From positions 744,001-808,000 of the forward strand of contig JBMNFF010000001.1 in NCBI GenBank assembly GCA_050949165.1: a DNA stretch of 64,000 nt, read 5' to 3'. How positions within the stretch are numbered: position 1 is the first letter of the stretch; every line of letters begins with the position of its first letter. Below, piece after piece: positions 36,922 through 45,571 of the stretch. This stretch comes from DAIOXA01 sp050949165. Its GTDB lineage: Bacteria; Bacillota; Proteinivoracia; UBA4975. Under the pieces are notes generated by a model. It was not told where the DNA came from, ran no database searches, and worked only from the letters and a program-made list of their open reading frames with translations. The position numbers and the translations under genes are program-made.

Positions 36922-37353
36922 TTACCCCCCCCTCTCGATGCGGATCCTCCCCGAAAAAGAGGCGATGATCACTTTAAAAGTCCGCCCCGACTGAGGGTCA
37001 TGGATGGTGATGGTACCGAACTGGTTTACTTCTCCAGTATTTGAGAATTCAATTGTCTCATTAAAGGGACCGTACCACTCCATCTCCGGGGGGAGATAAA
37101 TACGGCGCATTGGGCTGAAAATATTAGCTTCTTTAATTACATAGGATTTACTTGCCCATTCAAAGTAGACATAATATGACCGGTTTTCCGCCACAGCCTG
37201 CTGGCGGAGGCTGAACAGGTCCTGGGCCAGCTGCTGACCTGCCCGCTCCAAGGCAAGTGCATCATGGGTTCCCGCCGCCAAGGGCGCCAGGGAAATAGAC
37301 AAGACGGCCATTATTGCCAGGGCCGCCAGGAGATTGGCAAGATTATAATGCAT
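36922..37353 (-). CDS. GspH/FimT-like pseudopilin of the second operon
   Basis: 143 residues. The N-terminal helix (NLANLLAALAIMAVLSISLAPLA) and QDLFSLRQQAVAENRSYYVYF resemble GspH/FimT, but the GFTLxE cleavage motif is missing. First gene of the operon. A CCCCC-GAGAA-GGGGG hairpin ends six bases before its ATG. Confidence 0.7.
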   Translation of the reverse strand: MHYNLANLLAALAIMAVLSISLAPLAAGTHDALALERAGQQLAQDLFSLRQQAVAENRSYYVYFEWASKSYVIKEANIFSPMRRIYLPPEMEWYGPFNETIEFSNTGEVNQFGTITIHDPQSGRTFKVIIASFSGRIRIERGG

Positions 37354-37359
37354 AAGAAT

Positions 37360-37375
37360 CCCCCCTTCTCGGGGG
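37360..37375 (-). promoter_or_regulatory. Hairpin containing the ribosome binding site of the second pilus operon
   Basis: CCCCC GAGAA GGGGG on the minus strand followed by GATTCTT and the start codon. The G arm is the only Shine-Dalgarno-like sequence, so the hairpin would block initiation unless opened. Confidence 0.5.
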
Positions 37376-37430
37376 AATTAATTCTCCGGGAAAATTATTA
37401 ATTCCTGCAATAATTAATTATTTATTCGAC

Positions 37431-37465
37431 AAAAAAATAAAGCCCCTGTCAGCAAAGGCTTTATT
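37431..37465 (-). terminator. Rho-independent terminator after aroE
   Basis: AATAAAGCC and GGCTTTATT flank a 12-base loop with a following T run on the minus strand. It separates aroE from the downstream pilus operon. Confidence 0.88.
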
Positions 37466-37468
37466 CCG

Positions 37469-38215
37469 TCATATTGGTAACCCCACCGCCGCCGCCATGG
37501 CGAGAACCATGTCGAATCCTGTCCAAATTTGGAAGGATTCCGCCGCCTGAAAGACCAACATCCCCAGGCCATTGTGGTAATTTTGCCTGGTAATGTCATG
37601 GTAATTGATGTCATAGACAACTGAGCTTCCGACGGCGTGCTTTTGCCAGCCGCTGCCCGGAGGGGTGCAGTTAAAGAGCAGGTCAGATTTGCCAGAGGGG
37701 GCCTCCCAGGGCAGGACTTGGGCATTTACCCTCAGCCGCTCAGCCAGCCTCCTCCCCTGCTCCTGCCGGCGGCAGATGATCTTTAGCTTGCAGTCTCGGT
37801 TCAGGGTTTGGGCCAGGACCGCCGCCGCGGCGCCGCCGGCCCCCAGGATGGCGATTTCTCCCTGGACTTTTATCTGTAAGCGCTGCAGATCCCTGGCCAG
37901 GCCGGTGACATCGGTATTATAGCCCACCAAATACCCCCCGCGATTGACAATGGTATTGACGGCCCCGATTCGCCCGGCCAGGGGGTCGATTTCATCCAGG
38001 AGGTCCATGGCAGCTTCCTTGTAGGGGACGGTCACATTGGCCCCCAGCCAGGGGACGCGGCGAAGCTTGTCCACAGCCTCAGGAAAATTTGCGGGCTCGG
38101 TGTCCAGCAATCGGTATTCCCAGTCCAGCCCCGCTGCTGCCAGAGCGGCATGGTGAAGCCTGGGCGAGAGGGAATAGGCGATGTTCCGGCCCAAGAGCCC
38201 AAGTTTTTTTCTCAT
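37469..38215 (-). CDS. aroE: Shikimate dehydrogenase (NADP+)
   Basis: 248 residues, slightly short. N-terminal SLSPRLHH and NVTVPYKE carry the substrate-binding Ser and catalytic Lys; GYNTDVTG the Asp; ILGAGGAAAAV is the NADP loop. Reduces 3-dehydroshikimate. Overlaps the upstream 66-residue gene by four bases. Confidence 0.96.
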   Translation of the reverse strand: MRKKLGLLGRNIAYSLSPRLHHAALAAAGLDWEYRLLDTEPANFPEAVDKLRRVPWLGANVTVPYKEAAMDLLDEIDPLAGRIGAVNTIVNRGGYLVGYNTDVTGLARDLQRLQIKVQGEIAILGAGGAAAAVLAQTLNRDCKLKIICRRQEQGRRLAERLRVNAQVLPWEAPSGKSDLLFNCTPPGSGWQKHAVGSSVVYDINYHDITRQNYHNGLGMLVFQAAESFQIWTGFDMVLAMAAAVGLPI

Positions 38216-38412
38216 TCACTCTCATCTCCCGGCCAGGTGTAATACAGCTTGATCAGGACCCGGTCCCCGTCCTTGACCAGGCCGATGTCCTGCAGCTTTC
38301 TGCCTCCCTGGGGCGCCTCGGCTACAGCCTGCCGGAGCAGGGCCAGGGGCAGATGTCCCGAAGAAATGTCGATCTCCTGACAATACACCATTTTCTGGCT
38401 GGTCTTTTCCAT
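38212..38412 (-). CDS. Small hypothetical protein, 66 aa
   Basis: Soluble, with a short helix (LALLRQAVAEA) and a C-terminal strand (DRVLIKLYYTWPGDESE). Coupled to aroE by a four-base overlap and preceded by a plausible ribosome binding site (AAGGGGGG). Not recognised. Confidence 0.65.
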   Translation of the reverse strand: MEKTSQKMVYCQEIDISSGHLPLALLRQAVAEAPQGGRKLQDIGLVKDGDRVLIKLYYTWPGDESE

Positions 38413-38462
38413 GCTTGGCCCCCCTTCGCTATATCTAAATACTATGCTCAGGGGGGCGCGGA

Positions 38463-38984
38463 TTATTCCTCGTCGGGGCTGTCGGTGACGCCCCAGGCCT
38501 TTAGTCTGCGGAGAACCAGGCGCTCCAGCATGCGCATGATCTTGGTCCCGAAAAATTCCCTGTCGCTGACGGGCACCACCAGGATGGTGTAAGCCCCCAG
38601 GCGGTTGCCCCCCAGGACATCGGTGAAAACCTGGTCCCCGACAATGGCTGCCTCTTTGGGCTCCACACCCATTGCTTCACAAGCAGTGCGAAAGGCGCCC
38701 CGGCGGGGCTTGATGGCCTTGGATATTGCGGGAACGCCGAAGGCCCGGGCAAACTTCTGGACCCGATCTCTGGAGTTATTGGAGACGATGTAAACAGAAA
38801 ACCCCTTGGCCTGGGCGCCCTTGAGCCAGGCGATTAAGCGCTGGTTGGGCAAGGGATCGTCCCAGGCGACAAGGGTGTTATCCAAATCGGTTATTATAGC
38901 CCTGATGCCCCGACGCTGCAGGTCGTCTAAATCTATGTGGTATATGCTCTTTACGTATAAATCCGGTGTCAGTTTTTTTAACAC
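38463..38984 (-). CDS. YqeG-family HAD (subclass IIIA) phosphatase
   Basis: 173 residues from GTG 38984, chosen for the GAGGAGG upstream. DLDNTLVAWD is the HAD motif I, SNNSRD motif II and GDQVFTDVLGG motif IV. Related to phosphatidylglycerophosphatase-like and YqeG proteins; the substrate is not certain. In Bacillus yqeG also lies next to aroE. Confidence 0.93.
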   Translation of the reverse strand: MLKKLTPDLYVKSIYHIDLDDLQRRGIRAIITDLDNTLVAWDDPLPNQRLIAWLKGAQAKGFSVYIVSNNSRDRVQKFARAFGVPAISKAIKPRRGAFRTACEAMGVEPKEAAIVGDQVFTDVLGGNRLGAYTILVVPVSDREFFGTKIMRMLERLVLRRLKAWGVTDSPDEE

Positions 38985-39042
38985 CGCGCCACCTCCTCTG
39001 TTGCCACCCAATATAGTTCGTGAAAGGCGGTGGTTTTTCCTG

Positions 39043-39738
39043 CTAATGGGGACGGCGGAGATAAGTGTTTAAGATGCGCAGGGCCCTCTTCTCAATCCTG
39101 GAAACATAGGAACGGGAGATGCCCAGCTTGGCGGCGATTTCCCGCTGGGCCCAGCTGCGCCCGTCGGCCAGAGCAAAGCGCCTTTCCAGGACATAGCGCT
39201 CCCGCTTGGGCAGGCGCTTCATGGTCTCCAGCAGTTTGGCCACTTCTATCTTCTCATTGACTTTTTCAAAGAGGTCGGACTGGCTGCCCAGGATATCCAT
39301 CAGGGAGAGCTCGTTGCCCTCCTGATCGATGCCCAGGGGCTCTTCCAGGGAAATGTCGTCGCGGTTCTTCTTCATGGCCCGCAGCTGCATCAAAATTTCG
39401 TTCTCGATGCAGCGGGCGGCATAGGTGGCTAGCTTTACGCCCTTTTCCATGTCGAAGGTATTGATGGCCTTGATCAGGCCTACGGTGCCGATGGAGATCA
39501 GGTCGTCGTTTTCCAGGCGGGTGTTGTCATACTTCTTGACAATGTGGGCCACCAATCTCAGGTTGTGCTCGATCAGGGTCTTGCGGGCATCCTCATCTCC
39601 TTGGGCTAACCTTTCCAGACACTCCCTTTCCCGCACCGGATCCAAGGGCTGGGGAAAGGAGTTGTTCTTGATGTGGGAGACCAGCAAGGCCAGATCCTTG
39701 AAGGCCGCGGCAATGGCAAGCAAGATGGCAGGCAGCAC
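39043..39738 (-). CDS. sigK: RNA polymerase sporulation sigma factor SigK
   Basis: 231 residues as one intact gene, so no skin element splits it. The hydrophobic N-terminus (MLPAILLAIAAAFKDLALLVSH) is the pro-sequence expected to be removed in the mother cell. Region 2 (KYDNTRLENDDLISIGTVGLIKAI) and region 4 helix-turn-helix (SWAQREIAAKLGISRSYVSRIEKRA) are complete. It directs late mother-cell genes for coat and cortex. Confidence 0.96.
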   Translation of the reverse strand: MLPAILLAIAAAFKDLALLVSHIKNNSFPQPLDPVRERECLERLAQGDEDARKTLIEHNLRLVAHIVKKYDNTRLENDDLISIGTVGLIKAINTFDMEKGVKLATYAARCIENEILMQLRAMKKNRDDISLEEPLGIDQEGNELSLMDILGSQSDLFEKVNEKIEVAKLLETMKRLPKRERYVLERRFALADGRSWAQREIAAKLGISRSYVSRIEKRALRILNTYLRRPH

Positions 39739-39822
39739 CCATATATCCCCCCCAATAAGACTTATTTACTAATATATGTGTCTGGGGGGAGGAAGGTGAC
39801 AAATCCAGAAGAATGATTATTG

Positions 39823-41548
39823 CTACTTCAGTTTGGCCAGTTCTTCGGCGATTTCCGCCACAATCTGTTCCCGGCGCACCCGGCTGGTTCCTGGGGGGAC
39901 TTCCGCCATGTACACCACCACATAGCGGGGATTGCGCCAGGGAAAGAAGCCGGCGTTCCAGCGGACCTGATGGCCCAGAGGACGCAAGTTGGCATCGGAG
40001 GTACCGGTCTTGGCCGCGAGATTGTTGGCGGCATAGGGATAGGCGCCCTTGTCGAAATTGCCGGCGGAACCCTCCCGAACCGAAATGTGCATCATCCTGG
40101 CCAAGAGTTGGGCAGTGGTGGCACGCATTATCTGCTCCCGCTTTACCGGCGGCGGGACCAGTTCTTTGGCCAGGTCCTGATCCACCCCCAGGACCAAGCG
40201 GGGCTCCACATAGTATCCCCCGTTGGCAATGGCGCTGAGCATGGCAGCCACCTGCAGGGGGGTGACTTCCAGCTTATTGCCGCCCATGGCAAAGTGGTTG
40301 GCCAGACCTGCCGCTGTGGCCAGGTCCAAGGGCTCTGGCAAATTGCCGGCCCCCACCTCCGAGGAGGAAAGCCCGATTTCCGGCTTTTTGCCCAGGCCCA
40401 GGGCCACCGCCATCTCCAGGAGGGCCTCGCCCCCCACCTCCCGGGCCAGCTGGGCAAAGTAGATATTACAGGAGTTGGCCAGGGCCTGGGTCATGTCCTG
40501 GAGGCCGTGGGGGCCGAAGGCGCAGGAAAAATCATTGCTGCCCAAGGGCAGGGAGCCGGTACAATTATACCGGGCATAGTAGAGTTGCCGGTTTTGTTCC
40601 AGGGCGGCAGCGGCGGTGATGAGCTTGACCACCGAAGCCAGGGGCAGCATGGCCACAGTCTCGGCCTTGCGGGTGGCCCGGTTATAGTGGTTCTTTTCCC
40701 CGTCGATGACGGGGCGGCTGACCATGGCCAGCACATCGCCGGTCCGGGGATCCATGACCACAATTGCTCCGTATGGGGGGACCAGGTTCCGCCTGATGTA
40801 CTCATCAAAGATGCTCTCCACCACCTGCTGCACCCGGGCGTCCAGGCTGAGGACTACATTGGGGAGGTCTTCCGGGGCAATGGTGCTGCGGTAACCCAGG
40901 CCGTCGATGAGGCAATCATTGGCATCCACCACGGCGGCCACCCCGGGCCGGGGCGAGCGCAGGTGTTCATCAAAGGCCTTCTCTATCCCCAGCTGCCCCA
41001 CCACCAGGCCGGGGCTGTCTTCGGCGCTGGAATGGATGGTGGTAAAGCCCAGGACATGGCAGGCAAAATCCTTGCCATGGGTATAGCGGCAGAATTTTCC
41101 CTCGGCATCCCAATCCCCGGTCACGGGAACGATCCAGTGGGGCAATTCCAGGGTCTCTGGCAGGGCTTTGTTCAGGGGGATGGGGCGGCGGAAGCTGGAG
41201 CGCTGGACAATCTCCTCCTGGGAAAGGGAAGTATAAGCGCTGATAGTTTCCAGCCACTCCTGGTACTCCTCCTCGCTGCTGCCCACCGAGGCGAAGACGG
41301 CCAGGCCCGTCTGGAGCTTGCCCTCGGTCAGGGGGCGGAGGTTGCGGTCCAGGATTGCTCCCCCGCCCTTCGTTGCCATGGCCGAAGCGGTAATAGACGG
41401 TGCGGGTGTGGTAATTGGCGGCCAGGGAGGCCAGTTCCCGGCCCCGGACCAGCTGGAGCCAGCCCAGGCGCAGGGTCAGGACCGAGGTAATGCCGAAGAC
41501 GGCCAGCATCAGGCCCGCCACCCGCTGGCGGAATTCATTCTCATGCAT
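39823..41548 (-). pseudogene. Penicillin-binding transpeptidase (class B, SpoVD/PbpA-like), one frameshift
   Basis: Start is ATG 41546-41548 (MHENEFRQRVAGLMLAVF). A single extra base near 41380 shifts the frame after VYYRFG; the rest (518 codons) is open. Corrected length 574 residues. After an N-terminal membrane anchor comes the dimerisation domain, then the transpeptidase motifs SVVK, SCN and KTGTSD. It lies just upstream of sigK, so a role in spore or septal peptidoglycan is possible. The single indel may be a sequencing error. Confidence 0.82.
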
Positions 41549-41564
41549 AAAAACACCCCCAGGC

Positions 41565-41594
41565 GGAAGCATTGGGGACGGTTCTTTTGCTTCC
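41565..41594 (+). repeat. REP-like palindrome, GGAAGC/GCTTCC subfamily, copy 1
   Basis: GGAAGC, ATT, core GGGGACGGTTCTTTT, then GCTTCC; the outer six bases are complementary. It is next to the Y1 transposase gene, near the start of the penicillin-binding protein gene. Confidence 0.88.
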
Positions 41595-41638
41595 AAGTCA
41601 TATTCTGACCCTGGGGATTTGCTTTATTCGGAAGCAGG

Positions 41639-41668
41639 GGAAGCATTGGGGACGGTTCTTTTGCTTCC
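41639..41668 (+). repeat. REP-like palindrome, GGAAGC/GCTTCC subfamily, copy 2
   Basis: Identical to the copy at 41565-41594 and in the same direction, 74 bases away. It ends five bases before the stop of the Y1 transposase gene. Confidence 0.88.
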
Positions 41669-41672
41669 AAGA

Positions 41673-42452
41673 TTAAGCCTTAAACACCAGGTTTGGTGAG
41701 ACTCCCAATATCCTTGCTGCCTGCCTTTGGGAGATTCCCTTTACTTTCTTAACCTTCCGCAACAGTTCATCCCTGTCGGGCTTTGGCAACCCCTTAACCT
41801 GGGGGATACTTATTCCTCCCAACACCATAATAATCCGCCGCCGCGCCTCCTCATCGGTATAACGCAACCTCTTCTTTTGTTCCAAATCCAAGCACCGATC
41901 ATCATTAGCAGCCTGATTGAATTCCTTAAACCGCATTCGAGCAAGCTCCATGTTGTCGGCAAACAAGTACAGGATAAATTCACAATCCAACAGTCCTTTT
42001 GGCATGCTGCCCTGGCCATAATACCCTGAACAGCTACTCCACTTCCACTCTTCTGGCATCTGCACAAGGCCTGCCTTAACCGGGTTTTGATGTATGTACC
42101 TGATGACAGTCCTCAGGTATTCGAGAGAATCTACCCCCTCACTATTAAACCTATCCTGAAATAGATGCCCTGTTGTCAGATACTTTCTATTGTAATACCA
42201 TACAAAACTAACCCCGATTCGCTTCATGGTTTCGGAAATTTCCTCTTTACCTTCCTTGAGAAGTAAGTGCACGTGGTTTCCCATCAGGCACCAGCCATAA
42301 ACCTCTATTGCAGATGTTTTTTTGTACCTCTTTACAGTCTCCATGAATCTTAGCCGGTCTGCATCATCATGGAATATCTCCTGCCTGTTCGCTCCCCGTA
42401 ACATGATATGGTAAATTCCGTGCTCACTTTTTTCCCTGGCGCATCGAGGCAT
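41673..42452 (-). CDS. REP-associated tyrosine transposase (Y1/IS200-like, RAYT)
   Basis: 259 residues from ATG 42452 (GGGGTGAG upstream). The N-terminal Y1 domain has YHIMLRGANRQEIFHDDADR, the metal-binding HxH motif in GNHVHLLLK and FVWYYNRKYL with the candidate catalytic Tyr. The C-terminal part has a helix-turn-helix (SQRQAARILGVSPNLVF). Unlike true IS200 it is single-copy in this window and is flanked by inverted REP-like palindromes at 41565-41668 and 42585-42613, the hallmark of RAYT genes. Confidence 0.88.
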   Translation of the reverse strand: MPRCAREKSEHGIYHIMLRGANRQEIFHDDADRLRFMETVKRYKKTSAIEVYGWCLMGNHVHLLLKEGKEEISETMKRIGVSFVWYYNRKYLTTGHLFQDRFNSEGVDSLEYLRTVIRYIHQNPVKAGLVQMPEEWKWSSCSGYYGQGSMPKGLLDCEFILYLFADNMELARMRFKEFNQAANDDRCLDLEQKKRLRYTDEEARRRIIMVLGGISIPQVKGLPKPDRDELLRKVKKVKGISQRQAARILGVSPNLVFKA

Positions 42453-42548
42453 AAACTCACCCCGCTCCATTTTTCAGATAGCCCACCTTAGTTGAGAACT
42501 ACAGGCAGTATACCATTGCCCAGCAGTAGACCTTGTCGAAATCTGTCG

Positions 42549-42580
42549 AAAAATAAAACCAACCCCTGAGAGGTTGGTTG
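42549..42580 (-). terminator. Rho-independent terminator after udk
   Basis: AACCAACC-TCTCAGG-GGTTGGTT followed by TTATTTTT on the minus strand, between the udk stop and the transposase gene. Confidence 0.85.
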
Positions 42581-42584
42581 AAAA

Positions 42585-42613
42585 GGAAGCAAAAGAACCG
42601 TCCCTATGCTTCC
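42585..42613 (-). repeat. REP-like palindrome, GGAAGC/GCTTCC subfamily, inverted copy
   Basis: On the minus strand it reads GGAAGCAT, AGGGACGGTTCTTTT, GCTTCC, opposite in direction to the two copies on the other side of the transposase gene. It includes the last codons and stop of udk. Confidence 0.88.
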
Positions 42614-43227
42614 CAGTGCTCCCGGATGCGGGAGACCAGGATGTCTATGGCCACGGTGTTGTGGGCGCCTTCGGGGATGATGATGTCGGCATAGCGCTTG
42701 GTGGGTTCCACGAATTGCAAGTGCATGGGCCGGACCACCGAGAGGTATTGGTCCACCACCGACTCCAGGGTCCTGCCCCGCTCCCGGATGTCCCGGACGA
42801 TTCTGCGGATGATGCGCACGTCGGCGTCGGTGTCCACATAGACCTTGATGTCCAGGAGGTCGCGGATGCGCTCATCCTCCAGGATGAGGATTCCCTCCAG
42901 GATGACCACCGGCCGGCTGGGCACCCTCTTGGTCTCGGGCAGGCGGGTGTGCTCCACAAAGGAATACTGGGGTGATTCAATTGCCCTGCCCGCCACCAGC
43001 TCCTGGAGGTGCTGAATCAGGAGGGGGGTATCGAAGGCAAAGGGATGGTCGTAATTGGTCTTGAGTCTCTCCTCAAAGCTCAAGTGGCTCTGATCCTTAT
43101 AATAGCTGTCGTGCTCCAGCACCGCCACCGTCTCCGGGGGAAGAGAATCCAGGATGGCCCGGGTCACCGAGGTCTTACCGGAACCGGTGCCGCCGGCGAT
43201 GCCGATGAGCAAAGGTCTGATGCTCAT
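42604..43227 (-). CDS. udk: Uridine kinase
   Basis: 207 residues with the P-loop GGTGSGKT at 12-19, EHDSYYKDQ and the lid region typical of uridine/cytidine kinases of pyrimidine salvage. It overlaps the U32 peptidase gene by four bases. The final Glu-Ala-stop codons are supplied by the REP-like element at 42585-42613. Confidence 0.97.
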   Translation of the reverse strand: MSIRPLLIGIAGGTGSGKTSVTRAILDSLPPETVAVLEHDSYYKDQSHLSFEERLKTNYDHPFAFDTPLLIQHLQELVAGRAIESPQYSFVEHTRLPETKRVPSRPVVILEGILILEDERIRDLLDIKVYVDTDADVRIIRRIVRDIRERGRTLESVVDQYLSVVRPMHLQFVEPTKRYADIIIPEGAHNTVAIDILVSRIREHWEA

Positions 43228-44444
43228 TGGTCAACCCTCCTCAGCACGGTGTATTCCGGCAGGCTCCCGCCCTGCCAGGGAAGCTTGAGTTTTTGCTGGG
43301 CATGGGGGGCCCGCTCCAGGGGATTGCCATCATGATCAAACAGCTCCTCAACCTTCAGGCTCCGGGGCAACTGACCGGGGATTACTATTTCCAGGGTCTC
43401 GCCCCGTCCGAAATTGCCCCGCTGTTCCAGGTGCAGCCAGCCATCCTCCCAGCCTGTGACCACCGCCACGAAGGATGCCGGTCGGTGGTAGCGGGAGCTC
43501 TCTGTATATTGGCCGCGCTCTCCGGCACTGCCAAAGTAAAAGCCGGTGCTCCAGGGGCGGTGGCTGGCCCGGGCCAGCTCCTGAATCCAGGCCTCCTGAA
43601 GGCGGTATTCTTCCCTCTCTTCCCACCAGGCATCCAAGTTGACCCGGTAGGCATTGAGGACGGTGGCCAGATAGTGGACGCTCTTCATCCGGCCCTCAAT
43701 CTTAAAGCTGCTGATGCCCGCCTGGGCCATTTCCTCCAAATGGGGCAGCATGGCCAGGTCCCGGGAATTGAAGAAGTAGGTGCCCCGCTCATCTTCCTCC
43801 AGGGGCATGTACTCCCCGGGACGGCGCTCCTCCACCAGGTGGTACTGCCAGCGGCAGGGCTGGGCGCAATCTCCCCGGTTGGCGCTGCGCCCCGCGAGGT
43901 AGCTGCTGATGAGGCAGCGGCCCGACCAGGCCATGCACATGGCGCCGTGGACAAAGGCCTCCAGGCCGATGCTGCAATTGGCGTGAATCTCGGCAATCTC
44001 AGCCAGAGAGAGCTCCCGGGCCAGGACCACCCGGCTGGCGCCCAGGTCCTGCCAGAATCTGGCGGTGTAGGCATTGGTGGTGTTGGCCTGGGTGCTGATA
44101 TGCACCTCCAGCTTGGGCGCCACCTTGCGGGTTAGGGCAAAGACGCCGGGGTCGGAGACGATGACGGCGTCGACGCCCAGGGCGTCCAGCCAGTGAATGT
44201 AGTCGGCCAGCTGGTCAAAGTCCTGGTTGCGGGCAAAAATATTGACGGCGACATAGACCCGGACGCCGGCAGAGTGGGCGAGGTATACCCCCTCCACCAG
44301 TTCCGCCTCCCCGAAGTTGCCGGCCCCAGCCCGAAGGCTGAAGGCCTGGCCCCCCAAGTAGACGGCGTCGGCGCCGTAGACTATGGCCGTCCTCAGTTTT
44401 TCCAAATCGCCGGCGGGAGCCAGCAGTTCAGGTTTTGTCTTCAT
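43224..44444 (-). CDS. U32 family peptidase (TrhP2/YrrO-type)
   Basis: 406 residues. PELLAPAGDLEKLRTAIVYGADAVYLGG is the U32 N-terminus; EAFVHGAMCMAWSGRCLIS and NRGDCAQPCRW carry the conserved Cys cluster (about residues 175-200) seen in tRNA hydroxylation proteins. In Bacillus the equivalent gene also sits between mltG and udk and works in 5-hydroxyuridine formation in tRNA. Only one U32 gene is present here, not the usual pair. Confidence 0.93.
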   Translation of the reverse strand: MKTKPELLAPAGDLEKLRTAIVYGADAVYLGGQAFSLRAGAGNFGEAELVEGVYLAHSAGVRVYVAVNIFARNQDFDQLADYIHWLDALGVDAVIVSDPGVFALTRKVAPKLEVHISTQANTTNAYTARFWQDLGASRVVLARELSLAEIAEIHANCSIGLEAFVHGAMCMAWSGRCLISSYLAGRSANRGDCAQPCRWQYHLVEERRPGEYMPLEEDERGTYFFNSRDLAMLPHLEEMAQAGISSFKIEGRMKSVHYLATVLNAYRVNLDAWWEEREEYRLQEAWIQELARASHRPWSTGFYFGSAGERGQYTESSRYHRPASFVAVVTGWEDGWLHLEQRGNFGRGETLEIVIPGQLPRSLKVEELFDHDGNPLERAPHAQQKLKLPWQGGSLPEYTVLRRVDQ

Positions 44445-44459
44445 ATCTGTCCCTCCGGG

Positions 44460-45557
44460 TTATTTGCGGTTGGCCTGGGCCTTCTTGATATTGGCTTGGT
44501 GCTCTTCAAAGTTCCGGCCAAAGTAGTGCTCGCTGCTGCCGTCATCCTTGGCGACAAAGTACAGGTAATCGGTGCGTTCCGGCCAGAGCACTGCCTTGAG
44601 GGAGGCCTGACCGGGAGCGGCAATGGGCCCTGGGGGCAATCCCCGATTGATATAGGTGTTGTAGGGCGAAGGAATGGCCATCTGCTCCTTGCTGAGATTG
44701 CGGATGCTGAAATCCTGAAGGACGTAGTTGACGGTGGCGCAGGATTGCAGCGCCATGGGCTTCTCCAAGCGGTTGAGGAAGACGCCGGCGATGATGGGGC
44801 GCTCGTGGTCGACAATGGCTTCCTTCTCGACGATGGAGGCCAGGGTCACCACCTCATGGACGCTCATCCCCATGGCTTTGGCCTGGTCCCGCATCTCCTG
44901 GGTAAAGACCTTTTCAAATTGCCTGAGCATCATGTCGATGATCAGCTCTTCCCGGTTTTCTTCGGAGGCGAAAATCTCATAGGTTTCGGGAAAGAGGTAG
45001 CCCTCCAGGGGAACTTCGCTGCCCTCGGGCAATTCCTGGATAAACCAATAGTCCTGCCAGAGGCTGAGGTCCGAGGCCAGCTCTAAAAAGCGCCCCTCAT
45101 CGACGATGCCCTTTTCCGCCAGGCGGGCCGCGATGTCCGTGAGAAATAAGCCCTCGGGAATGGTAAAGCGCAGGGTCTCCCGGTACACCTCCCCGGCCAC
45201 CAGTTTGTCCACTATTTCGCTGAGGCTCTGGGAAGGACTGAGGAAATAGTCCCCGGCCTGAATCTTGCCATCCAGCTCGTAATGGCGAAGCCAGAGCCGG
45301 AAGACGGTGCTGTTATGGATTAGCCCGGCATCTTCCAAAATCTTGCCCACCCTGGCGCTGGTTGCGCCCTTGGGAATGGTGACCAGGATTTGCTCTTCCT
45401 GGGCACTGACGGGCTCCAGCATGGATTGCAACCAAGTCCAGCCGTACCAAGCTGCCCCCGCTGCACCCACAGCCAGAATCAGGAAGATGATTAAAAAGAT
45501 TTTCCCAAAGGACAGGCGCTTCTTCTTGGCAGTAACCGGTTGATTATTGGCTTGCAT
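44460..45557 (-). CDS. mltG: Endolytic transglycosylase MltG
   Basis: 365 residues from ATG 45557 (AGGGGGT upstream); the open frame extends further 5' but overlaps DUF1292. A cytoplasmic Lys-rich N-terminus, one membrane helix (IFLIIFLILAVGAAGAAWYG), then the YceG domain with the catalytic Glu in LASIVEKEAIVDHERPIIAGVF and the C-terminal LPPGPIAAPG. It cuts nascent glycan strands at the membrane. Confidence 0.96.
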   Translation of the reverse strand: MQANNQPVTAKKKRLSFGKIFLIIFLILAVGAAGAAWYGWTWLQSMLEPVSAQEEQILVTIPKGATSARVGKILEDAGLIHNSTVFRLWLRHYELDGKIQAGDYFLSPSQSLSEIVDKLVAGEVYRETLRFTIPEGLFLTDIAARLAEKGIVDEGRFLELASDLSLWQDYWFIQELPEGSEVPLEGYLFPETYEIFASEENREELIIDMMLRQFEKVFTQEMRDQAKAMGMSVHEVVTLASIVEKEAIVDHERPIIAGVFLNRLEKPMALQSCATVNYVLQDFSIRNLSKEQMAIPSPYNTYINRGLPPGPIAAPGQASLKAVLWPERTDYLYFVAKDDGSSEHYFGRNFEEHQANIKKAQANRK

Positions 45558-45571
45558 AAATTGACCCCCTG

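Noticed and set aside
39820..41490. 556-residue plus-strand frame antisense to the penicillin-binding protein
   Set aside because: The minus strand has SVVK, SCN and KTG motifs; the plus-strand frame is low in complexity (His, Gly, Gln rich).
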